A program made the translations under genes and the position numbers. DNA of 64,000 nt, taken from Echiichthys vipera. Its lineage: Eukaryota; Chordata; Actinopteri; Perciformes; Trachinidae. Each line of letters opens with the position of its first letter. Position 1 is the first letter of the stretch. The notes under the pieces were generated by a model. It did not search any database and was not told the origin of the DNA. It saw only the letters and a program-made list of their open reading frames with translations. Below are positions 13,514 to 23,976 of this stretch, one piece after another. The stretch is taken from NCBI GenBank assembly GCA_963691815.1, contig OY829648.1, positions 16,032,021 through 16,096,020 of the forward strand, given 5' to 3'.

Positions 13514-14958
13514 AGCCAAATATTCAGACCTAAAACTGAATGCTTTTTTTAATGGCTGGATCATTACATCATATGCAAATCTTCTAGATGTCTGGTGCAT
13601 CATTTAGTACATGTTTCCTCCAAATAGCGCTGTGGGTTTGAGCCATGTTTGGCTGCACAGCATGGGTTTGTAATGACAGGCTGCTGCTTGTTAAAGGGTT
13701 GAGAGTTGAGAATCTAGGAAAACTAACTTTTTCGGGACTTTACTTTCAGTGTTATTTTTCTTTCTATGTTTTTCTGGAGGTCATGGCAACATTGCACTGT
13801 ACCAAAGTATTTGCTGAGACCTGGGAACATGGCAACCTCGCTTAACGCAGACAAATACACAAGCAGTCAGACGATCGGACCGGTTTAGATCAAGCGGCCT
13901 ACAGTTACCCATTACACCCTGGGTTAACTCATTAAGCTTCAATTTGAGCCTAAACTGTGATGGTTGTTTACGATGGAAAAAGTCATAACTTTACAGTTCA
14001 CCTTCATTTTATCTTCCAAATACGTGAGTTTATTGGGAGCCTGTTTAATACCTGACTGATCATCTGACTGCTGATGTTTCCTGCCCTTACGAACTCGTTT
14101 GTAACACCACATTTCTAGATCTCAGCAATTAACACTGTGCGTGTAAACTTATTATTGTCATTACTATGAAAATAAGACTCAGAGTTCATGAAACTGGAAA
14201 GTCCCCTTGACAACATTATGAGGACAGAGTGGGTGTAAAGGTGTACATGTTACTGTTGCCAAACAACATAAAATAAATGATGCAATTACTTAAAAAGTAC
14301 TCCACATCTCTCTCCCAAATTACACTGCTGTGAGCATGTGTGTGTCTGTGTTTGTGTGTGGCCGCTCTCTCGCTGGCTCTCTTCTGAATTTATCATGTCA
14401 CATAAACTCATAGTTGCTCAACTCTTCAGGGGGCCTTTTCAAGAGTCGTATACTCTCACAGACACACACACTTGCACAAAATACAAAAAAAACACACCCA
14501 ACCCTGCTTCTTGGGTTCAACAGTTCACATGGTCACCTTGTGAACTATCCTTCAACCTCCGTTAGACATCAGTGGTCCCTCTACTCTCCAGAGCAAAGGG
14601 AGGACTTAAATGAAATAATAAATATCCGCAGTATGGCTCCCACTTGCGCGCCGGGCCACTTTGACCCCTCTCAGGACCTTCCAAACCATGCAGGAAGAGC
14701 CAGTGAGGGGCAGGGAGTGGGAGGATGTAGGGGAGGGAGGGCTGTACACTGCTCAGGTGACCCAGGAAATGCCTCAAAAAGGCTGGGGACCATATGATTG
14801 TTTCAACGGGACCGGACGGTTCAGAAGTGGCCAAAAGGCCCCTGGAGCCTGGGCTGAGCTAGGGTGAGCCAAGCTAAGCCAGGCAGCTGGTAGGCATCAC
14901 AGAAAATATGTTTGTGTGCTCTGGACACAGCAGGTCAGAAGGGTTATAATCCAGGAGG

Positions 14959-14959
<1 letters not shown>

Positions 14960-14996
<37 letters not shown>

Positions 14997-15011
14997 GAGA
15001 GAGACAGAGAG
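14960..15011. repeat. (GA)n microsatellite in a purine-rich stretch
   Basis: (GA) units have one TA variant near 14991. Purine-rich sequence continues to about 15080. Confidence 0.95.
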
Positions 15012-16004
15012 AAAGAGATGGAAGAGGCAATGAAATAAGGACTTAAAAAGAAAAATAAACTGTGGAGGAAAAGGCAAGAGAAGGGGGACTTGAAACAGCA
15101 CACAGGCTACTAAGATCAACAAGACAGAAAGCAATTTCTGCGATATTCACTTCCTGTTTGTTTTATGTTTAGTGTGAAACTAAACACCAAAAACAAACTA
15201 ATATTCAGGAAGTAGAAACAAAGGTGTGATTTCTAAAATGCAAATGGAAAACTACTAGATTCCTCAGAGCTTGAAACATTCCCAGCAACATCTTATTACG
15301 TTATCACTCGTTCATCCACTTTCATCCACAAAGTATATTATCTTTAACAAGTGATATACGTCGACTCTTTTTTTGATCCTCCAATGTGTCCTTGACCCCA
15401 AACAGGGCACCGTAGGAGTGACGTCTACAGGCCCAGATGCTGCGGTCTGTGAAAACACAGTGTGGGCGAGCCCCCTCTCTCCGAGGGCTCGAGTTCATAG
15501 CTGTTATAACATGAGAGGACAGCAGGATTAGGTGAAAACCTACAGCTGTGGCTGGAGTGTGTCTGAGGGAGCAAGAAAGGATACAAACAATTAAAGGATG
15601 GGAGGTATATTGAAGGATGGAAAGATTGTGTTTGACATTTGCCCTCATGGAGGTGCATATATACAGTATATGAGTACCCTTTCATATGTGGGTGCTCATA
15701 TGTACATACGGAGGGACGACAGGTAAATTGCTGGCAAACGGAGAATGACTATAATTTAGTGGCCAGGATTCAGTCATGGAAGTGTGGAAGTTTATATGTA
15801 AATTTGGGAGTTGGGTGCAGGGGACCTTCACTGGATGAAATACAGATATTTTTAAATATGTGACACTATAGAAAATGTGCATAAATGTGTGGATATACAC
15901 GTGTGTGCAGACCCGCACAGGTATGTGCATTTCTAATGCTTTTCAGTACAATGTCTCAGAACAACTTGTAGAAAAAGCCAGAAATTTGATGCTACTTAAA
16001 TACT

Positions 16005-16245
16005 TTAAGGTCCCATATCATGCTCATTTATATTTTGATACTTATATTTTGGGTTGCTTTTATAGTAGAACATACTTACATACTTTAATGTTAAAAAAAA
16101 AACATTATTTTTCTCATACGGTCTATCTGAATATAGCTGTATTCACCCTCTGTTAAAGCGCCTCTCTCTTTAAGCTCCCCTCCTGAAAAAGCCCAGTCTG
16201 CTCTGATTGGTGGATTTAGCCATTCATATAGCACTTTATAATGTT
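16005..16245 (+). repeat. Percomorph interspersed repeat (GGTCCCATATTATGCTCA type), copy 1
   Basis: It starts ttaaggtcccatatcatgctc and runs through ctgtattcaccctctgttaa to agcccagtctgctctgattgg, the order of a repeat common in percomorph genomes. It is non-coding. Two inverted copies lie at 31990-32230 and 34820-34965. Confidence 0.7.
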
Positions 16246-18074
16246 CTTTATAACAAAATAAGACATGGATTTCTTTTCTTTTTACAGTATAGGATCTTAA
16301 ATATATCTATGATTTTGCACTAAGCATGTTCTGCAATATAAAATCCCCCTTCATCCCTACTTTCAGAGTCTTCATGCTGATGGATTAGAATAATTAAAAG
16401 AAAAATTTAAATGCTTGGGGAAAAAAACTGAAACAGCAGAAAACATGGCAGCAGCGTCAAATAGTCCACCATGTCCAGAACTGCATCCAAACCCAGCTAT
16501 TTGCCAAAACTCATGCCAGGAACCAAATATCCAACTATTTCACTAATAGAACTGACATCAACCGACGTCCAAACATCAGAAGCAGATCACTCATGAATTG
16601 TTGCTACTAAGTGGTTTAATTCAACCACAGGAAAAACATTGCTCATCTGGCATCATAACACAATTGTATGAAAACATTTTGGATATTAAGCGAAAGGAGA
16701 ATGGTTTGATCACTTTTATAATCACTGATAAAATTGTTTTTCTCACAGCTATCACAGTGCCTGTTTGTTTTCTTACAGTATCTGTCTCTCCCTCCAAGAG
16801 GCATCCAGGGACAGGCTTCAGTACAGCGCATGTCTAAACAGCCTGTCTGTGGGGGGTTAGTTTGTTTTACTGTCCCAGCAGGAGGGCTGATGGGAGTCAA
16901 CCAGGGTCGGGGCAGGCTGAGACTTCATAGCAGTACTTTGACAGAGGGGCGTAGCCTCTTCAGACCCCACAGATTGCTGGTTCAATAAAAGGCGCCAAGC
17001 ACCACTCTCTGGGAGTTTGTATACCCTTTATAGAGGACAACTTTAATCAACCGTGGTTGAGCTGTTAGTGTTATTGTTTTAAAGAAGTAGTACTTTTGTT
17101 TTTTTTCTCGACTGTGTCAGTTTTTCATTTAGGAGTGTGAGGAATGGAGTCAGCAATAAACTTTTTCTCAGCTTTGCACAATTTATGACCTCCATACTAG
17201 AAAAATCTGATCAAGCTAGTCCTTAATTTGAAGGTTAAACGTAAAACTTTCCTGTTCCACACAGAGAATGGTAATAACGAAATGAGGATGTTATTATAAA
17301 TTCAAGGAGCACACCACTTTAGCATAGATGGAGTTACTTTTTCGTGTTGGGGGATGTATTGAGGCCAGGGTTTTTTATCCACCGTTGTCGTCGTCTTGCA
17401 TTGTGATGTCCCGCCCCTGGAGGATGCGTGAGAGGAGTTTACGGGCATGGCGAACAGCTCTTGGCAGATGTGAGCAGCTGGGCTCTGCAGAAGGGCTACT
17501 TAAAGAGACCTTACAGGTGCTGTAATGAGCAGGTTTTTAAAATCCCCTCGCCGCCTCGCTCCTAATCAGCCTCGGGGCTATTTTTACCAACCCCTATGGG
17601 CCCCCCGGGCTCATCCACTTTGAGTTTCTCCAAGAGGGCACGTTGTTCTCACTAAAACACACAGAGAAAATACAGTGACATAGCACACACACTCATGTAT
17701 ATGCAAGTTCAGTACACACACCTGTACACACATTCAGATCTAATATAAGCCACAGGCAAGACAGTAGTCACATGCCTCCACCGTGTCGGAGCTCTTTGAG
17801 GTTTGGGCGGTGGTTTAAAGTTTTGTATGAAAAGGAGTAAGGATTTGACTTCTATTTATCAAGATATTGGAAATTTACAGCATCAAGTTTAAAAAAGACA
17901 ATGTAGAATATTCCTATAATTCAATGTAGTAATCAGTGTGATGTATAGATCTTTCAGACTGGGATTTTCATAGTGTTGCAAAGTGGGTGAAATTATTTTG
18001 GGTGTATCGGATGTACAGTATCTGCAGTCGGGTGACTGGCAGTTGGAGCACTTTGGAGCCTTGGATGTAGGTAG

Positions 18075-18530
18075 TAACCAGGGGTGCCTTGGTGTCCCTG
18101 GCGTTAAGGCGCCAATCACGAACCATACCTCAGTTTTGAATCCAGTTGAGGATCTTTGCTACCCTGGGAATTAAGACTCACTTTCAATTTGCTCTGCTGC
18201 GGCCTCTGGGCATGCACCATGAGAGCTCATAAACTATGTCAGAAAATCTCGAATCATCAATCAGATCGTACGACAGTGATGGGCCATCGAAGTCGACTAG
18301 ATGCGGCACCTTGTACGTCACCTGGTCGTAGTCGGTCGTAGTGATATCCAATTGTGTGCTGTGGTATTTTAAAATGATAGTTGGTGCCGACCCTTGAGTT
18401 GGGAAAGTCTATTGCTCGTTGCCAAACTCTACGTCTGGATAGATGTGGGTCTGGATTCCCAGGCTAGATCTTTATTGCATGTCATATATCTCTCTACCAT
18501 TTCCTGTCATTACTGTATTGATGTCAACAA
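18075..18530 (+). mobile_element. tRNA-derived SINE split by a later insertion
   Basis: The head (ccttggtgtccctggcg, ttaaggcgccaa, then ttttgaatccagttgagg) resembles the tRNA-like head of a common fish SINE. Its body normally continues with TTGCTGCATGTCAT and ends in pyrimidine-rich sequence before TTTCCTGTC. Here the continuation is found only after 18466 (tttattgcatgtcatatatc, then accatttcctgtcatt). About 300 bp lies between the two halves. Confidence 0.6.
18159..18466. mobile_element. About 308-bp TIR element inserted in the SINE
   Basis: The left end is ctaccctgggaat and the right end in reverse complement tagcctgggaat. The flanks gatctttg (18151-18158) and gatcttta (18467-18474) match at 7 of 8 bases, so a hAT-like 8-bp duplication is likely. 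There is no coding frame. Confidence 0.6.
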
Positions 18531-21360
18531 ATTTTAAGGAGAGACGTTAACTACATGTCCCATAATGCATTTTAAAGTTAAAAATTATTTTGCAATCCAT
18601 AATAGGGGTGCCATGATTCTCCAAATATGCATTTATTTTAATTTTTTTTGGCAGTGATTGATATGCCAGAATAAAAGTTAGAGTAAGAGTTTACAAGGTG
18701 CACCTAACTGCACCATGAGCTTGATGGGGAATCTGAAAGCACCATTAAGTTCTATCAGAGCCCACAGGCTTTACCGTTTGTTGTATGTCTAAAGGCTACT
18801 GGTAGGCTAATGTTATCATGTGACTTTAGCTGCATGCTACCGCTAGTTAGCTGCACTGTGTCTGTGTTTTTATTCTTCGGATGCAAGCAAGTAGTGGAGA
18901 AAAAAAATACCAGGAAAATCCTTAATACTGCTTTTGATACTGATTTTCAAATATAAATTGGAATCTTGACACCTCAGGGGTGTTTATATTTTATAGAAAC
19001 CTGATATAGATTTAGTAGTGTAAATCAATTTTTCGGAATGTATACATTCCTCATAGTGGCCTTTACTCCATAGCAACAGTAGCTGAGGCTCATGGGTATT
19101 TTAATATGTAGAGCCATTAGCCATACCAAACTGATTGAAAACATAATTCCCTACAAACTTATATGAAATATCTAAAAGTGATGCCCCTTACTTTAGTACA
19201 GTTTAGGTTATTGTTGGATGGATGCTTAAGTTCATGTGTCGTTTGGCTGGAACTGTGAGATGCTGTTGGGTGGTCTGAGCAGTGTCCTCAAAAGCCTTCC
19301 CCCAGTCACTTTGACAGGGATGCACCTTTTACCACTCACTGCGTAACCACACACAGTACAGAAAATAGCTAACAGACCAAAAACGTATAGAACAAAAAGA
19401 ACAACACATGTGACCTAAATTCTAACATATGGCACAATAAAAAACATGAAGTCATAAACCTTACAAACCTATGCTTTACCTTCTCAACGACTTCTAATGA
19501 CTCTGACTTCAGCATTTTACACAATAAATTTTTCTCTTTGTCCCTTGCACCCCCTATTTGTTTCCCAGCTTGACTGACACGCTGGCAGTTAAGTGACAGG
19601 CACAGTACACAGTGCTATACGTCAACACAAACAAACATGACGTGGTAGCGGTCCTCCAGTTGGTGGAAAATCAAGGTCCTGTCCCCCCAAGAAAGTGGAT
19701 TCAGCACGGCGACACGTTGCCATGGCAGCAGCTAATGTTTGGCCTGTTGGAGCTCTGTTAAGTCGTTAAAAGTTGTCTGGGTTTCGCTGTGATTTTGAGG
19801 ATGGGGATATTCACACAACTTGATTTTTTTACATGACACACAAAAGTAGGGCTTTATGCTCAGAGTCTGGTGTTGGCATCATCATTGGGGCATTATTGGC
19901 CTGTTTACTCCCCCCACCCCCCAAAAATATTTTGCTCCCCATCTGTCTCTCGGCCTGTCTGTCAGAGAAAGCCAACTATTTGTCTCTGTGTCTTTCTCTG
20001 AGACTCTTCTTCTCCCTACTTAAATAGTCAAACTGTTGAATACAGTTGGTCTAGGATAAAAAGGAAGAAGAGGATTGGGATTAATTATCGGACATTGTAT
20101 AGAATTGAAGAACAAAGTTCAAGGCCGCTCTCTCTTTTTGGCTTCCAACATCATTCATGTGTGTTTGAAGCCCCTGAAATCTCTGGTGATCTGTAACATT
20201 TAAATCTGTACAAGGCTTTTGAGGAAGAAGAAAGACTCATTTTAAAATCAAAGTTTAAAATTATCCCTTTGCACTTTTTTCCCTTCTGTCATCTCTTACT
20301 GCATTTGAAATAGGACTGAACGATGTTAGAAAATAATCGAATTATGATTCTTCCCCCCAATATTGCGACTGCGATTAAATATGCGATTAAAAAAGATTTT
20401 ATCCTGTTTTTCTTTTGTTTTTTCTTCTCGAAAAAAAGGAATTAATGATTTTAATATGACCACCAATATATTACATAAAACAACTATAAAACAAACTATC
20501 AAATAAGGTTGGTGTGAACATTAATTCAAGTCTGCAACAAATCACAATTCAAACAAGGCCATTGTAAGAAAAATGTGAAGTATAAACATATGGCATGTAT
20601 TTTTTAACACTGCAGAAAAAATTCAATTCAATTCAATTTTATTTACATAGACCAAACAATTCCTCGGTAGAGTACGGTGGCAACGAAAACCTTCCCTATA
20701 ACAGGCAGGAACGTCGGACAGACCCAGCTCTGTGGATGACGGACATCTAGTCCTATCTAGAAAGATAGAAAAGATGCACATATGGACAGAGAGAGACAGA
20801 CAGACAGTTCCAGAGATGCAAGCAACCAATGTGTAACAGTAACTATAGTAATATCTATAGTAATGTGAATATGACTTATATGTCATGGCAGTTAATATAG
20901 CAGAAAAGTGGAGAAAAGCACAGCTAAGCTGATAGATTATGAAAATGATAGTAATTATGGTGGCAAACAATCAATGATGAGTAGTGGCAATAGCAGCTAC
21001 GATACAGCGAGACATACCGCTGATGGTGTTTTTATGGCTACAAATTTTATAGTTTATTAAACTAGTGATAGTTTATATGAGTAACAGTGATAATAGCAGC
21101 AGGAAGCTCCATGCAGGACCACGGCAGCAGGCACCACCACGATCAGCAGAGACCTGCGAGACGACAAAGCACAAACAACTCCGGGGAAGAAGTTGAATTA
21201 GTAACATGCATTGATGAGACATGAATGATACAGACAGAGAGGAGAGAAGCTCAGAGTATCAGGAAAGTATTGTCCCCCGGCAGACTAGGCCTATAGCAGC
21301 ATCAATAAGCAGAACAAACTCAGCTTTAAAAATAACAATATAGCTGAGGGCTCGTAAGCC

Positions 21361-21860
21361 CTAGCTGTAAGCTTTATCAAAAAGGAAAGTTTTAAGTTTA
21401 CTCTTAAATATGGGGACAGTGTCTGCCTCCGGAAAAACACTTGGGAGTTTGTTCCACAGGAGAGGAGCTTGGTAGCTGAAGGCTCTGCCTCCTATTCTAC
21501 TTTTGGAGACTCTAGGAACGACAAGTAGCCCTACATTCTCAGAGCGCAGCGATTTAGTCCGGTAATACCGTACTATGAGCTCTTTAGGATACGACGGAGC
21601 CTGACCAATAAGAGCTTTGTAGGTAGGAGAAGGATTTTAAATTCTATTCTAGATTTTACAGGGAGCCAGTGCAAAGAAGCTAATACAGGAGAAATATGTT
21701 CTCTTTGATTTGTTTTAGTTAGTACACGAGCTGCAGCATTTTGGACCGATTGGAGACTCTTAACAGACTTATTGGAGCAGCCTGATAATAAGGAGTTGCA
21801 GTAGTCCAGCCTAGAAGTAACAAATGCATGGACTAGTTTTTCTGCATCTTTCTGAGGCAA
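21361..21860 (-). pseudogene. L2-type LINE reverse transcriptase, C-terminal fragment with a frameshift
   Basis: The minus strand first reads KLVHAFVTSRLDYCNSLLSG and later LASLHWLPVKSRI, hallmarks of the thumb and C-terminal region of L2/CR1-group reverse transcriptases. Near 21610 the frame shifts, and the protein resumes as ALIGQAPSYPKELIVRYY, then GGRAFSYQAPLLWNKLP, then FKSKLKTFLF up to a TAG at 21363. The catalytic palm motifs lie upstream and are absent here. It is a dead fragment. Confidence 0.85.
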
Positions 21861-22104
21861 TATTACGCAGGTGAAAATATGCAGTCCTTGTCGTTAGTTT
21901 TATGTGAGAATCGAAGGACATATCCTGATCAAAAATAACACCCAGATTCCTTACTGTGGTGCTGGAGGACAACAAAACATCATCAAGAGTACAACAATGT
22001 CTTTAGCTATTGAGTTTCGGAGGCCTTTGGAGCCAAGTACGATAACTTCAGGTTTTCCTGAGTTTAATATCAGAAAAATGCTTCCTGATCCCAACACTGG
22101 GTTG

Positions 22105-22339
22105 TCAAGGTTTTAGACCGCTAACAACTGCGTCCAGGTTCTTAGATATGAGAGCGGCACCCTCCAAAGTAGGATGAATACCACCTCTCCTAATAAGACC
22201 AGGTTTTCCCCAGAAAGACTGCCAATTATCTACGAAGCCCACATTATTTACCGGGCACCATCCAGACGGCCAGTGACGGAATGATGACATGCGGCTATAC
22301 ATGTCATCGCAAGTCAAGTTGGGCAGGGGACCAGAGACA
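22105..22339 (-). pseudogene. GDSL-esterase-like fragment of an L2 LINE
   Basis: The minus-strand frame contains NNVGFVDNWQSFWGKPGLI followed by RRGGIHPTLEGAALIS. The DGIHPT-like motif near the end recalls the last catalytic block (D-x-x-H) of SGNH/GDSL hydrolases, a domain known from CR1/L2-group LINE proteins. Here the Asp position is Gly (GGIHPT), so the site looks decayed. The Tc1 insertion cuts it on the upstream side. Confidence 0.55.
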
Positions 22340-22341
22340 TA

Positions 22342-22557
22342 CAGTGGGTACGGAAAGTATTCAGACCCCCTTAAATTTTTTACTCTTTGTTAAATTGCAG
22401 CCATGTGCTAAAATCATTTAAGTTCATTTTTTTTCCTTTTAATGTACACACAGCACCCCATATTGACAGAAAAACACAGAATTGTAGACATTTTTACAGA
22501 TTTATTAAAAAAGAAAAACTGAAATATCACATGGACATAAGTATTCAGACCCTTTGC
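22342..22557 (+). repeat. Left terminal inverted repeat of the Tc1 element
   Basis: It is 216 bp and reads as the reverse complement of 23761-23976 apart from a few differences, for example in the T-rich stretch near 22430. Outer and inner ends share the motif AGTATTCAGACCC, at 22357 and at 22540, as expected for paired outer and inner transposase binding sites in long-TIR Tc1 elements. Confidence 0.95.
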
Positions 22558-22719
22558 TGTGACACTTGTATATTTACCTCAGGTACTGTCCATTTCTTCT
22601 GATCATCCATGAGATGGTTCTACACCTTCATTGGAGTCCAGCTGTGTTTAATTCTAATGATTGGACTTTATTAAGGAAGCCACACACCTGTCTATATAAG
22701 ACCTTACAGCTCACAGTGC

Positions 22720-23760
22720 ATGTCAGAGCAGATGAGAATCATGAGGTCGAAGGAACTGCCTGAAGAGCTCAGAGACAGAATTGTGGCAAGGCACAGATCT
22801 GGCCATGGATACAAAAAAATTTCTGCTGCACTTAAAGTTCCCAAGAGCACAGTGGCCTCCATAATCCTTAAATGGAAGACGTATGGGATGACAAGAACTC
22901 TTCCAAGAGCTGGCCGTCCAACCAAACTGAGCAATCGGGGGAGAAGAGCCTTGGTGAGAGAGGTAAAGAAGAACCCAAAGATCACAGTGGCTGAACTCCA
23001 GAGATGCAGTGAGGAGATGGGAGAAAGTTCAAGAATGTCAACCATCACTGCAGCCCTCCACCAGTCAGGGCTTTATGGCAGAGTGGCCCGACGGAAGCCT
23101 CTCCTCAGAGTAAGACACATGAAAGCCCGCATAGAATTTGCCAAAAAACACATGAAGGACTCCCAGACTATGATAAATAAGATTCTCTGGTCTGATGAGA
23201 CAAAGATAGAACTTTTTGGCCTTAATTCTAAGCGGTATGTGTGGAGAAAACCAGGCACCGCTCATCACCTGCCCAACACCATCCCTACAGTCAAGTGTGG
23301 TGGTGGGAGCATCATGCTGTGGGGGTGTTTTGCAGCTGCAGGGACAGGACGACTGGTTGCAATTGAAGGAAAGATGAATGCGGCCAAGTACAGAGATATC
23401 CTGGACGAAAACCTTTTCCAGAGTGCTATGGACCTCAGACTGGGCCGACGGTTCACCTTCCAACAAGACAATGACCCTAAGCACACAGCTAAAATGACGA
23501 AGGAGTGGCTTCGGAACAACTCTGTGACTGTTCTTGAATGGCCCAGCCAGAGCCCTGACTTGAACCCAATTGAGCATCTCTGGAGAGACCTCAAAATGGC
23601 TGTCCACCAACGTTCACCATCCAACCTGACAGAACTGGAGAGGATCTGCAAGGAGGAATGGCAGAGGATCCCCAAATCCAGGTGTGAAAAACTAGTTGCA
23701 TCATTCCCAAGAAGACTCACGGCTGTATTAGCTCAAAAGGGTGCTTCCACTCAATACTGA
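22720..23760 (+). CDS. Tc1-family DD34E transposase, apparently intact
   Basis: The frame encodes 346 residues, the usual length for Tc1 transposases (about 340). Family knowledge: the enzyme binds the inverted repeats and cuts and pastes the element into TA sites in the nucleus. Visible parts: a paired-like N-terminal DNA-binding region with one helix-turn-helix (about 10-55), a GRPTKLS AT-hook-like linker (65-71) and a second helix-turn-helix (about 72-118); a Gly-rich box GGGSIMLWGCF (194-204); and the catalytic triad D159 (WSDET), D250 (QQDND) and E285 (NPIEHLW). D250 and E285 have 34 residues between them, so DD34E. There is no internal stop or frameshift. The start could be M1, M5 or M8; later ones look closer to family practice. 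Whether it is active cannot be told from sequence alone. Confidence 0.96.
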   Translation: MSEQMRIMRSKELPEELRDRIVARHRSGHGYKKISAALKVPKSTVASIILKWKTYGMTRTLPRAGRPTKLSNRGRRALVREVKKNPKITVAELQRCSEEMGESSRMSTITAALHQSGLYGRVARRKPLLRVRHMKARIEFAKKHMKDSQTMINKILWSDETKIELFGLNSKRYVWRKPGTAHHLPNTIPTVKCGGGSIMLWGCFAAAGTGRLVAIEGKMNAAKYRDILDENLFQSAMDLRLGRRFTFQQDNDPKHTAKMTKEWLRNNSVTVLEWPSQSPDLNPIEHLWRDLKMAVHQRSPSNLTELERICKEEWQRIPKSRCEKLVASFPRRLTAVLAQKGASTQY

Positions 23761-23976
23761 GCAAAGGGTCTGAATACTTATGTCCATGTGATATTTCAGT
23801 TTTTCTTTTTTAATAAATCTGTAAAAATGTCTACAATTCTGTGTTTTTCTGTCAATATGGGGTGCTGTGTGTACATTAATGAGGAAAAAAATGAACTTAA
23901 ATGATTTTAGCACATGGCTGCAATTTAACAAAGAGTAAAAAATTTAAGGGGGTCTGAATACTTTCCGTACCCACTG
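23761..23976 (-). repeat. Right terminal inverted repeat of the Tc1 element
   Basis: It begins right after the transposase stop codon with gcaaagggtctgaatac and ends ctttccgtacccactg. It is the inverted partner of the left repeat and has the same 216-bp length. The outer and inner copies of GGTCTGAATACTT are both present. Confidence 0.95.

Larger units (their letters stand above)
16246..20310. other. Intergenic sequence, no host gene
   Basis: Apart from the split SINE at 18075-18530, I see only unique sequence and short A/T runs. The GC-rich block at 17520-17640 may be a conserved non-coding stretch, but no splice or coding signal supports a gene. Confidence 0.55.
20620..22339 (-). mobile_element. 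L2-type LINE remnant (3' part), minus strand
   Basis: On the minus strand, traces of a GDSL-esterase-like segment are followed by the C-terminal part of a reverse transcriptase, a short 3' UTR and a tail made of repeated ATTGA-like units (near 20622-20640). That order and tail are typical of fish L2/CR1-group LINEs. It is 5'-truncated or internally deleted, has frame breaks, and is interrupted on its 5' side by the Tc1 insertion at 22340. Confidence 0.8.
22342..23976 (+). mobile_element. Complete Tc1-like DNA transposon with TA target duplication
   Basis: The 1635-bp element starts CAGTGGGTACGG and ends CCGTACCCACTG, flanked on both sides by TA (22340-22341 and 23977-23978), the duplication Tc1/mariner elements make. 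It has 216-bp terminal inverted repeats and one intact transposase frame. It is inserted in the 5' part of an L2-type LINE remnant. The size and layout match teleost Tc1 elements with long inverted repeats. The two repeats are nearly identical and the frame is unbroken, which suggests a recent insertion. Confidence 0.97.

Noticed and set aside
23065..23610. Minus-strand frame of 181 codons
   Set aside because: It is the antisense shadow of the Tc1 transposase.
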